Source: Cellulomonas composti
Lineage (GTDB): Bacteria; Actinomycetota; Actinomycetes; Actinomycetales; Cellulomonadaceae
Direction of reading: 5' to 3'
DNA: 64,000 bases
NCBI RefSeq assembly: GCF_007990245.1
Contig: NZ_BJWG01000001.1
Coordinates: 372,001-436,000, forward strand
Part shown: piece by piece, positions 43,376 to 50,749 of the stretch
Layout: each line of letters opens with the position of its first letter
How positions within the stretch are numbered: position 1 is the stretch's first letter
Position numbers and translations under genes: made by a program
The notes under the pieces: model-generated
What the model was told of the DNA's origin: nothing
Seen by the model: the letters and a program-made list of their open reading frames with translations, nothing else
Databases searched by the model: none

Positions 43376-44103
43376 CCGAGCACCCCCCGCACGTAGGACG
43401 TCACGGCGTCGGAGACGGTCGTCACCACCCCGTCGTTGCGCAGCGCGAGGCTTGCGACCACGGGCGTGCCGGCGTTCATGAGGCCGTTCTGGCCGCCGTC
43501 CTCGAGGTCGTCGCTCGCGACCGTGACCACGGCCTGGGCCTGCCCGGCGACCGTCGTGACCTGCACGCGCTCGACGTGCCCGGTCACGGTCGCCGAGTTC
43601 GGCAGCTCGATCGTCACGGTCGCGTCCTGCGGGACGCGCGCGTACTCCTTGGGCGAGAGCGTGTACTCCGCCTGCACGTAGAGCGTCCCGGCGCGCTGCA
43701 CGGTCGCGAGGTGGTCGGCCGCCGAGACGAACGTTCCCTCCTGCGCGGCGACGTCGGTGACGACGCCGGCGTCGGTCGCGAGGATGACGAGGTCACCGTC
43801 CGCGTCGATCGTCGTGGACGCGCCCGCGGCGCTCACGGTGCCGTCCGCGAGGTCACGCTCGAGCGACGCGGAGTCGACGACGAACAGCGGGGCGCCCGCG
43901 ACCACCTCGTCGCCCACCTCGACCTGCTGGCCCACGACGAGGCCCGCGTACGGCGTCCCGACGACGTAGGACTGCGCGAGGATCTGCGCGGAGTCGCTCA
44001 CGGCGGTCCCCCGCCGGACGTTGACGTGGTAGGTCGCCAGCGCGGCGACGACGAGGACGACGAGCAGGCCCGCCAGGAGCCGGAACCGGATACGCCAGGT
44101 CAT
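43372..44103 (-). CDS. HlyD-like membrane fusion/adaptor protein
   Basis: 243 residues. One N-terminal membrane anchor (LLAGLLVVLVVAALATYHV) and an extracytoplasmic region with two half lipoyl-like motifs (YAGLVVGQQVEVGDEVVAGA; TDAGVVTDVAAQEGTFVSA) and a beta-barrel-like end. No ABC transporter accompanies it. Wedged between a GT2 polysaccharide synthase and a glucanase, it probably guides the polymer through the wall zone, by analogy with adaptor subunits of alginate and cellulose synthases. It is GTGA-coupled to the glucanase and ATGA-coupled to the synthase. Confidence 0.85.
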   Translation of the reverse strand: MTWRIRFRLLAGLLVVLVVAALATYHVNVRRGTAVSDSAQILAQSYVVGTPYAGLVVGQQVEVGDEVVAGAPLFVVDSASLERDLADGTVSAAGASTTIDADGDLVILATDAGVVTDVAAQEGTFVSAADHLATVQRAGTLYVQAEYTLSPKEYARVPQDATVTIELPNSATVTGHVERVQVTTVAGQAQAVVTVASDDLEDGGQNGLMNAGTPVVASLALRNDGVVTTVSDAVTSYVRGVLG

Positions 44104-45818
44104 GCGGCACCTCCTGCGATCGGGGTGGACAGCTCGGGGCTCTCGGCGCGGCGTCGGCCGCGCGCCCGTTCGAGGCGCTGCGCCTCGCGCGCGGTGCGCC
44201 GCCCGACGCGGGCCTCACGCCACGCGGTGAGGACGAAGCCACCGAGGATGAGGGTGTTGGTCGCGTTCCAGGCCAGCGCGAGGCTGGGATAGCCGTTGGA
44301 GACGTCCTTCCAGATCCCGACGATCGTCGTGAGCAGGAGGAACTCGAAGAACATGAGCTGCGGGCCGATGAACGCGAACGGCGAGCGGTAGGCCGTCCTC
44401 GAACCCGTGACGTGCCAGGCCTGGTCGCGGCGCAGCACCGCGTTCGTGAGCGCCTTGACGTAGATCGGGAACGACACGGACGCGAGCAGCAGCACCTGCC
44501 AGCGGAACGACCCGAGCGTGTAGAACGCGAGCACGATCTGCAGCACGTAGAACCCCGCGTAGTACAGCGCCCACGTCAGCGGCGTGATCGTGAGGTTCAT
44601 CGGCGTCAGGTCGAAGTAGATCTGCAGCGGCGGCACGAGCAGCAGGAGCAGCGGCGCGATCCCCGTCAGGTAGTGCGTCGCCGTGACGGTGTACTGCAGC
44701 CGCTGGTCGAGCGTGAGTGGGTGCTTCCGGGACATCGGGTTGTGCGTGAGCATGATCTCGAAGCCGCCGGTCGCCCAGCGCAGCTGCTGCTTGGAGTACG
44801 CCTCGATCGTCTCCGGGGTGTCGCCGATCGCGAGCGTCTGCGGGATGTAGACGGTCCGCCAGCCCTTCTCGTGCAGCATCAGCGAGGTCCAGACGTCCTC
44901 CGACTTCGAGTCGGAGTAGATGCCGCCGACCGAGTCGATCGCGGCTCGTCGGAACACGACGTTGGTGCCCACGCAGAACGCCGCGTTGAAGCGGTTCCGG
45001 CCCGGCTGGATGAACCGGTAGAACACCGCCTGCATGTACCCGGCGCCCTGGGAGACGACGGTGTGCAGGTTGCCGTAGGTCTGCGGCGTCTGGACGAACG
45101 CGACGTCGTCCTTGGCGAAGAACGGCACGGTCTCGTGCAGGAACGTCGGCAGCGGGACGAAGTCCGCGTCCAGGACGACGAACAGCTCGCCGCTCGCGAT
45201 CGACAACGCGTGGTTGAGGTTGCCGGCCTTGGCGCCGTTGCTGGACAGCCGCCGCACGTAGCGGGCACCCAGCTCGGCGGCCAGGTCGCGCACCTCGTCG
45301 CTACGACCGTCGTCGAGCACCCACGTGCGGTGCTCGCCCTGCATCCCGAGCGCCGCGGAGACGGTGCGGCGGATCGTCGCGAGGTCCTCGCCGTACGTCG
45401 TGATGAAGACGTCGATCGTCACGGGGCGGTCGCGGAGGTACATGGTCCAGTCGTGCGGCCGGGCCTCGGCGCGCGCCCGGACGATGTTCGCGACGTCGTA
45501 GAGCCGGTCCTGCGCGTGGTGGAACGCGAACCCGCGCGGGTCGTGGCCCGCGGACAGCACGGTCCACATCGCCAGCAGCGCGTGCACGATCAGGACGGTC
45601 TCGGCCGCCATCACCATCACGTACGGCAGCCAGTCGCCGCGGTTGGCGGGGTTGAGCAGGAAGGCGGCGTACACGACGATCCCGGCGCTCGCGAGCAGGA
45701 CGAGCAGGACGAGCGACGGGCTCTGCGCGGACTCGGTCTCGCGAGGCCGGGCGGGCGCCCCCCGCGGGGTGTCGGTGCGGCGCGGCTCGAGGACGAGCCG
45801 GTCGAACGTGGTGGTCAT
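44100..45818 (-). CDS. Processive GT2 polysaccharide synthase (cellulose/curdlan synthase-like)
   Basis: 572 residues. Two N-terminal helices, a cytosolic GT2 domain, then about five helices. Catalytic motifs of processive synthases: ITTYGEDL (first Asp region), VVLDADFVP (DxD), FVQTPQTYGN (TPQ), KSEDVWTS (catalytic Asp) and SKQQLRWATGG (QxxRW). No C-terminal PilZ domain is seen, unlike BcsA but like curdlan synthase. The partner GH81 beta-1,3-glucanase makes beta-1,3-glucan the likely product. Some Cellulomonas strains are known to make curdlan-like polymer. ATG 45818 has GAAGGGGG upstream. Confidence 0.9.
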   Translation of the reverse strand: MTTTFDRLVLEPRRTDTPRGAPARPRETESAQSPSLVLLVLLASAGIVVYAAFLLNPANRGDWLPYVMVMAAETVLIVHALLAMWTVLSAGHDPRGFAFHHAQDRLYDVANIVRARAEARPHDWTMYLRDRPVTIDVFITTYGEDLATIRRTVSAALGMQGEHRTWVLDDGRSDEVRDLAAELGARYVRRLSSNGAKAGNLNHALSIASGELFVVLDADFVPLPTFLHETVPFFAKDDVAFVQTPQTYGNLHTVVSQGAGYMQAVFYRFIQPGRNRFNAAFCVGTNVVFRRAAIDSVGGIYSDSKSEDVWTSLMLHEKGWRTVYIPQTLAIGDTPETIEAYSKQQLRWATGGFEIMLTHNPMSRKHPLTLDQRLQYTVTATHYLTGIAPLLLLLVPPLQIYFDLTPMNLTITPLTWALYYAGFYVLQIVLAFYTLGSFRWQVLLLASVSFPIYVKALTNAVLRRDQAWHVTGSRTAYRSPFAFIGPQLMFFEFLLLTTIVGIWKDVSNGYPSLALAWNATNTLILGGFVLTAWREARVGRRTAREAQRLERARGRRRAESPELSTPIAGGAA

Positions 45819-45916
45819 GGTGCCCCCTTCATCGCCGGTCGAGACGGCTGCCGGAGGGCTGGGGCCGACCGGTGCCGATGCGACGGCAGCGGTGGCGCCC
45901 GTTCCACGGGACGAAC

Positions 45917-45981
45917 CCGTGTGATGAATCGACGCTAGCCGAGGCCCCACTCCGGCTGTCCACCAACGGACCGTGTGATGC
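45917..45981. repeat. Two CCGTGTGATG direct repeats flanking the -10 box
   Basis: Identical 10-bp copies at 45917-45926 and 45972-45981 are 55 bp apart, start to start. The right copy forms half of the CRP-like site; the left copy sits at the predicted transcription start and could be a second, weaker half-site. Confidence 0.6.
45932..45937 (-). promoter_or_regulatory. -10 box TAGCGT of the glucan operon
   Basis: On the minus strand TAGCGT lies ~114 bp before the synthase start. The best -35 candidate, TGGACA (45962-45957), is 19 bp away, a weak promoter of the kind that needs an activator. Confidence 0.4.
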
Positions 45982-45990
45982 AGGTCACCA
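45975..45990. promoter_or_regulatory. CRP/GlxR-type binding site TGTGA-N6-TCACC
   Basis: TGTGATGCAGGTCACC matches the TGTGA-N6-TCACA consensus of cAMP receptor proteins at 9 of 10 half-site bases. Its centre is about 57 bp upstream of the predicted start of the GT2-HlyD-GH81 operon, near the class I activator position. The 292-bp gap between the synthase and the TetR gene shows no other element. Confidence 0.6.
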
Positions 45991-46110
45991 TCGAGAGAAC
46001 TGCAGGTGAGCGGCCCGTGAACGGGTCGATCCCACCCGCGTGTCGGACCGCAGAGCGGGACCGCGGCATCGCGCGACCCTCGCACCGCCCAAGATGTGGT
46101 CGCGTCCGTG

Positions 46111-46767
46111 TCACGTGCTGGTCGCGTCGAGGTCGTCTCCGACGAGGGCGGGCAACGGAGCGGTCAGGTGGTGCTGCACCACGGCCGCGAGGATCGCGAC
46201 GAGCCGCTCGGGGGTCTCGCGGGCGAGCGGGTCGATCTCGACGACGTGCCGCAGGAACACGAGCCCGACGATCTGCGAACCCGCTAGCGCCGCCCGGAGC
46301 TCGGGCTCGTCGGCGCCGAGCGCGTGGGCCACGGGCTCGAGCAGCTCGGTCACCAGGAGCCCTCGCAGCACCGGCACGGCGGCCCGGTCGCCGGCGACCG
46401 TGCGGATGATCGCGAGCGCGGGTCCGCGGGCGGTCTCGTCGGACAGGAGCGCGCCGACGACCCCCGCGACCCGCAGCCCCACCTCGTCGCGTGGGCCGTG
46501 CCCGATCTGCTCCACGACCTGCGCGGGGTCGAAGGGCAGCACGACCGAGGCGCGGAACAGCTCCTCCTTCGTGCCGAACCAGTGCCCGACGAGCTTCGGG
46601 TCGACCCCGGCGTCGGCGGCGACGCGCCGCAGGCTCGTGCGTTCGAGCCCGCGCGCCGCGAACTGGCGGCGTGCGGCGGCCAGGATGTCCGCGCGCGTGG
46701 TGCTCGGTCCGGGTCGTCGACCCCGGCGCGGGCGGCCCGGCGCGGCGCCGCCGTCCTTGACCGGCAC
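46111..46767 (-). CDS. TetR-family regulator, divergent from an ABC exporter
   Basis: 218 residues. After a basic tail ([19 protein letters not shown]) the HTH reads AARRQFAARGLERTSLRRVA, then DAGVDPKLVGHWFGTKEELF. The C-terminal ligand domain is of TetR_C_17-like appearance. GTG 46767 has GGGAGGT upstream. The 61-bp gap to the divergent permease contains two GATTTC repeats and a CGTACG palindrome, which may form its operator. Confidence 0.87.
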   Translation of the reverse strand: MPVKDGGAAPGRPRRGRRPGPSTTRADILAAARRQFAARGLERTSLRRVAADAGVDPKLVGHWFGTKEELFRASVVLPFDPAQVVEQIGHGPRDEVGLRVAGVVGALLSDETARGPALAIIRTVAGDRAAVPVLRGLLVTELLEPVAHALGADEPELRAALAGSQIVGLVFLRHVVEIDPLARETPERLVAILAAVVQHHLTAPLPALVGDDLDATST

Positions 46768-46828
46768 CCGGCACCTCCCTAGATTTCCTCACGTACGGAT
46801 TTCTCGACGAGCGTACCGGGAGCGCACC

Positions 46829-47884
46829 GTGCGGGCCATGATCCTCAAGGAGTTCCGGGAGCTGCGCCGCGACCGGCGCACGGTCGCGATGCTCGTCGTG
46901 CTGCCGGTGCTCCTGCTCGTCGTGTTCGGGTACGCCGCCAACTTCACGATCGACTCCGTCGCCACGCAGGTCGTCGGGCCGGGCGCCGAGCACGCCGCCG
47001 CGGCGCTGCCCGAGCCGTTCGACCTCCAGGGCACCGACCCGTCTGCGGGCGCCGACGAGGCGCACCGCCTGCTGCGCGACAACGAGGCCGACGTCGTGGT
47101 CGACACGGGCACCGTGCCGCCGACCGTCTACGTCGACGGGTCGAACCTGTTCGTCGCGCAGGCCGCCGTCGCCGCGCTCGGCCGCCTCGGCGACCAGGTG
47201 AGCACCGAGGTGCTGTTCAACCCCGACCTGACGACGTCATGGGTCATGGTGCCGGGCCTGGTCGGGCTGATCCTCGCGTTCATCGGCACGATCATCACGA
47301 GCATCGGCCTGGTCCGGGAGCGCCAGACCGGCACGCTCGAGCAGCTCGCCGTGATGCCGCTGCGCCCGTCCGACGTCATCGTCGGGAAGATCGCGCCCTA
47401 CTTCATCCTGGCGTCGCTCGACATGCTCGTCGTGACGCTGCTGGGGGTCTGGATCTTCGACGTGCCGTTCGTCGGCAACCCGGTCCTGTTCGCGGCCGGG
47501 GCCGCCGGCTTCCTGCTCGTCGTGCTCGGGTTCGGCGTGCTCATCTCGACCGCCTCGCAGACCCAGGGACAGGCGATCCAGCTCGCGATCATGACGCTGC
47601 TGCCGCAGATCCTGCTCTCGGGGTTCATCTTCCCGCTGGCCGCGATGCCGCCGGGCGTGCGCTGGATCGGCTACTGCCTGCCGCTGACGTACTTCATCCA
47701 GCTCTCGCAGGGGATCATGCTGCGCGGCGCGGGCATCGACTCGCTGTGGCCCGCGCTCGTGGTGCTCACCGGGATGGCCGCGGTCGTGTTCACCGCGGCC
47801 GTGCTGCGGTTCCGTCGCGACCTCGCGCCGGCCCGCCGACGGCCGCACGCGCACGCCCCGGCACCCTCCGGGGTCGCCGCGTGA
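46829..47884 (+). CDS. ABC-2 type exporter permease (YbhS/YbhR-like)
   Basis: 351 residues, six membrane segments: one near the N-terminus (VAMLVVLPVLLLVVFGYAA), a large external loop (~30-170), then five (VPGLVGLILAFIGTIITSIG onward). The ERQTGTLEQLAVMPLRPSDV stretch between helices 2 and 3 is the ABC-2 signature. GTG 46829 is chosen because GGGAG lies 6 nt upstream; ATG 46838 is 15 nt from it. The stop overlaps the first ATPase gene (GTGA). The set resembles E. coli YbhFSR, a TetR-controlled multidrug exporter. Confidence 0.88.
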   Translation: MRAMILKEFRELRRDRRTVAMLVVLPVLLLVVFGYAANFTIDSVATQVVGPGAEHAAAALPEPFDLQGTDPSAGADEAHRLLRDNEADVVVDTGTVPPTVYVDGSNLFVAQAAVAALGRLGDQVSTEVLFNPDLTTSWVMVPGLVGLILAFIGTIITSIGLVRERQTGTLEQLAVMPLRPSDVIVGKIAPYFILASLDMLVVTLLGVWIFDVPFVGNPVLFAAGAAGFLLVVLGFGVLISTASQTQGQAIQLAIMTLLPQILLSGFIFPLAAMPPGVRWIGYCLPLTYFIQLSQGIMLRGAGIDSLWPALVVLTGMAAVVFTAAVLRFRRDLAPARRRPHAHAPAPSGVAA

Positions 47885-48702
47885 CCGCGTGGGGCGTGCG
47901 CGACCTGACCGTCCGCCGGGGCACGCGCACCGCGCTCGACGGCGTCACGCTCGACGTCGTCCCGGGTGAGGTCGTCGCGGTCGTCGGCGGCGACGGTGCG
48001 GGCAAGACGACGCTGCTGCGCACGCTGGTCGGGGCGATCACGCCCGTCTCCGGCCGGGTCGCCGCCCCCGCGCTGCGCGAGATCGGGTTCATGCCCACGA
48101 CCTCCGGCACGTGGCGCGAGCTGTCCGTCCAGGAGAACGTCGCCTTCGTCGGCGGCGCGTACGGCCTGCGGGGCGCCCTGCTCGCCGAGCGCAGCGAGCG
48201 GCTGCTCGCGGCGACGGGTCTGGCCGGCGTGCGCCGGCGTGCCGCGGGCGACCTGTCCGGCGGGATGCGGCAGAAGCTGGGCTTCGTGCTCGCGATGCTG
48301 CACGAGCCCGCGCTGCTGGTGCTCGACGAGCCGAGCACGGGCGTCGACCCGGTCAGCCGCGTCGACCTGTGGCGGCTCGTCTCGTCGGCCGCGGTCGCGG
48401 GGACGGCCGTCGTGATGGCGACGACGTACCTCGACGAGGCCGAGCGCGCGTCCGGAGTGCTCGTACTGGATCGCGGCCGCGTGCTCGCGTCCGGGCCGCC
48501 CGACGAGGTCGTCGCGGGAGCGCCCGGCGTCGTGCGCAGCGTGCCTGCTGCGACCGTGCCCGCGCACGCGTGGCGCCGCGGCGCGCAGGTCCGCGAGTGG
48601 TTCGCCGACCCGTCGGGGGCCCCGGGCGAGGCCGTCACACCGGACCTGGAGGACGCGGTGATCGCCGCCGCGCTCGCGAAGGAGGCCCTCAGTGCCCGCT
48701 GA
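47881..48702 (+). CDS. ABC exporter ATPase, first of two
   Basis: 273 residues. Walker A GGDGAGKTTL, signature LSGGMRQKLGF, Walker B ALLVLDEPSTGVD, and a switch position TTYLDEAERA where His is usual (Tyr here). A ~50-residue tail follows. It should pair with the following ATPase on the shared permease, as the two halves of YbhF do in one chain. The start GTG overlaps the permease stop; the end overlaps the next gene by 11 bp. Confidence 0.9.
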   Translation: MTAWGVRDLTVRRGTRTALDGVTLDVVPGEVVAVVGGDGAGKTTLLRTLVGAITPVSGRVAAPALREIGFMPTTSGTWRELSVQENVAFVGGAYGLRGALLAERSERLLAATGLAGVRRRAAGDLSGGMRQKLGFVLAMLHEPALLVLDEPSTGVDPVSRVDLWRLVSSAAVAGTAVVMATTYLDEAERASGVLVLDRGRVLASGPPDEVVAGAPGVVRSVPAATVPAHAWRRGAQVREWFADPSGAPGEAVTPDLEDAVIAAALAKEALSAR

Positions 48703-49570
48703 GCCCGCCGCCGGCCCGGCGCTCGTCGACGTGCAGGGCGTCACGCGTCGGTTCGGCACCTTCACGGCGGTCGACGACGCGTCCCTCGTCGTGCACGCGG
48801 GCGAGATCGTCGGGCTGCTGGGCGCCAACGGCGCGGGCAAGACGACGCTCATCCGGATGGTGCTCGGCCTCACCCCGCCGACCGTCGGACGGATCCTCGT
48901 GTTCGGCGAGCCGCCCTCGCGCTCCGGCCGCCGCCGGCTCGGCTACGTGCCGCAGAGCCTCGGCCTGTACGACGACCTGAGCGTGCGCGAGAACCTCGCG
49001 TTCGTGGCCGCGGTCTACGGCTCCCCCGTGCCCGTCCCGCCCGACCTCGCCGACGTCGCCGACGCGCTCGTCGGGACGATCGGCCTCGGCCGCCAACGCC
49101 GCCTGGCGTTCGCGGCGGCCCTCGCGCACGGCCCCGAGCTGCTCGTGCTCGACGAGCCGACCTCGGGCGTCGACCCGCTCGCGCGGACGCGGTTGTGGGA
49201 CGCCGTGCACGAGCAGGCCGAGGCCGGGGTGGGCGTCCTGGTCACAACGCACTACATGAGCGAGGCGCAGCAGTGCGACCGGCTCATGCTGATGTCGCGC
49301 GGCCGGTGCGTCGCCACGGGTTCGGAGGCCGACATCGTCGCGGGGACGACCGCGGTGGCTGTCCGGACGACCCGCTGGCAGGACGCGTTCGTCGCGCTCG
49401 ACGCGGCGGGGCTGCCCGTGACGCTCGCCGGTCGCGCCGTGCGCGTGGCCGCGACGCCTCCCGACGACGTGCGGGCGGCCCTCCTGCGGGCCGGGCTCGA
49501 GGCGCAGGTCGACCAGGTCAGGCCGACGCTCGAGGAGGCGATGACCGAACTCGACCGCGTACCGGCCTGA
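48692..49570 (+). CDS. ABC exporter ATPase, second of two, with a degenerate signature motif
   Basis: 292 residues. Walker A GANGAGKTTL, Q-loop VPQSLGLYDDLS, Walker B LLVLDEPTSGVDP, H-loop TTHYMSEA. The helical segment between Q-loop and Walker B is about 15 residues shorter than normal, and the LSGGQ signature is replaced by TIGLGRQRRLAFA. Since a composite site needs a signature from one partner only, this subunit may give the inactive half of an asymmetric pair with the first ATPase. GTG 48692 starts inside the previous gene. Confidence 0.9.
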   Translation: MPAEPAAGPALVDVQGVTRRFGTFTAVDDASLVVHAGEIVGLLGANGAGKTTLIRMVLGLTPPTVGRILVFGEPPSRSGRRRLGYVPQSLGLYDDLSVRENLAFVAAVYGSPVPVPPDLADVADALVGTIGLGRQRRLAFAAALAHGPELLVLDEPTSGVDPLARTRLWDAVHEQAEAGVGVLVTTHYMSEAQQCDRLMLMSRGRCVATGSEADIVAGTTAVAVRTTRWQDAFVALDAAGLPVTLAGRAVRVAATPPDDVRAALLRAGLEAQVDQVRPTLEEAMTELDRVPA

Positions 49571-50167
49571 TCAGGCGTACGCGATCGGGCCCGAGCCGCC
49601 TGTGCTGCGCACGTGCAGCCGGCCGGCGACGATCAGCGTGATGCCCTCGAACAGCATCTCGATGCCCAGCAGCACGCCGATCAGCGTCATCGACGCCGCG
49701 ATCGGGTTCACCAGCACCCAGATGCCGACCACGAGCGACGCCAGACCGGACAGTGCCCACAGCCAGCGGTGCCCCCGCTGCGAGAACACCATCACGAGCC
49801 GCGTGACGCCGGCCGCGAAGAACGTCGCGCCGACGAACAGGGTCACGGTGATCGCCCCGACCTTCGGGTCCGCGAGCAGCAGGATCCCGACGACGACGAG
49901 CGCGATCCCGCCCAGCAGCGTCACCCAGAACCCCGAGCCGCCCCGCCGCGCGAACGACGCGACCGCCAGTGCCACGCCGCCGACGATCGCCGTCCAGCCG
50001 ATCACCAGGATCGAGACCACGGTCGCGATCACCACGTCGCCGAGCACGACGAACGAGCCGAGCACCAGCAGGATCCCGAGAACCACGTCCCACCCGGTTC
50101 GGCGCCGGGTCACCTCGACCCCGGTCGGTCCCAACGTCCCGGGCTGCGTCGTGCGCGCATCGCTCAT
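49571..50167 (-). CDS. HdeD/DUF308-family membrane protein
   Basis: 198 residues with six membrane segments in three pairs (VVLGILLVLGSFVVLGDVV; ILVIGWTAIVGGVALAVAS; and others), and the HdeD-like ADPKVGAITVTLFVGATFFA and VNPIAASMTLIGVLLGIEML repeats. The E. coli member is linked to acid resistance; the actinobacterial role is unknown. ATG 50167 is the start at a good fold boundary, with a weak ribosome site. It meets the ABC ATPase tail to tail with no gap. Confidence 0.85.
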   Translation of the reverse strand: MSDARTTQPGTLGPTGVEVTRRRTGWDVVLGILLVLGSFVVLGDVVIATVVSILVIGWTAIVGGVALAVASFARRGGSGFWVTLLGGIALVVVGILLLADPKVGAITVTLFVGATFFAAGVTRLVMVFSQRGHRWLWALSGLASLVVGIWVLVNPIAASMTLIGVLLGIEMLFEGITLIVAGRLHVRSTGGSGPIAYA

Positions 50168-50259
50168 GCGGGGATCATCCCGCACCCCCCGCCCCCCGCA
50201 CGCCGACACACCGAGCCCCGCCACACTCTCCCCCACCCACCCACCACCCGCGCCGTCAA

Positions 50260-50670
50260 CGCAGCCATCGATGCAGATCAACCCGGCCCCACCCGCCAAG
50301 ACCTGCACCCACCCCTGCATCCACGAGTGTGGGGCGCCGTCCCGGGAGCCGCAGCCGCCGAAGCACGCCAACCGCCGACACCCGCCAGCCCGGCGCCGAC
50401 ACCCCGCCACCCCGGCACCCCGACCGTGAGTGCAGCCATCGATGCAGATCAGCGCGGCCCCACCCGCCGAGACCTGCACCCATCCCTGCATCCACGAGTG
50501 TGGTGCGCCGTGCCAGGTGCCGCAGCCGCCGAAGCACACCAACCGCCAACACCCGCCAGCCCGGCGCCGGCACCCACCAACCCGGCACCCCGACCGTGAG
50601 TGCAGCCATCGATGCAGGTCTGCGCGGCTCCACCCGCCGAGACCTGCACCCATCCCTGCACCCACGGGAG
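50260..50670. repeat. Tandem array A: three copies of a palindromic intergenic repeat, ~170-bp period
   Basis: Each unit starts with a 60-bp imperfect palindrome: left arm TGCAGCCATCGATGCAGATC, right arm GACCTGCACCCATCCCTGCA, around a GC-rich centre. Arms are at 50260-50279/50300-50319, 50431-50450/50471-50490 and 50601-50620/50641-50660. A ~110-bp spacer, also conserved, follows the first two. The third copy ends the array near 50670. The 582-bp gap holds no gene I can support; beyond 50670 it is only G-rich low-complexity sequence. Confidence 0.9.
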
Positions 50671-50749
50671 TCGGGGGGCGGGGGCGTGGGGGGCGGGGTG
50701 GTGGGGCGGGGGGCGGTGGGGCTGGCGGGTGGGGGCGGCGGGAGGCGGG

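Noticed and set aside
46768-46828. A defined TetR operator in the TetR/ABC-2 gap
   Set aside because: Only a CGTACG hexamer and two GATTTC repeats are present; no longer symmetric site could be supported.
50168-50665. In-frame upstream extension of the HdeD gene through array A, giving repeated SWMQGWVQV peptides
   Set aside because: The same DNA core in array B is read in other frames with no conserved peptide, so conservation is at the DNA level; the HdeD fold starts at ATG 50167.
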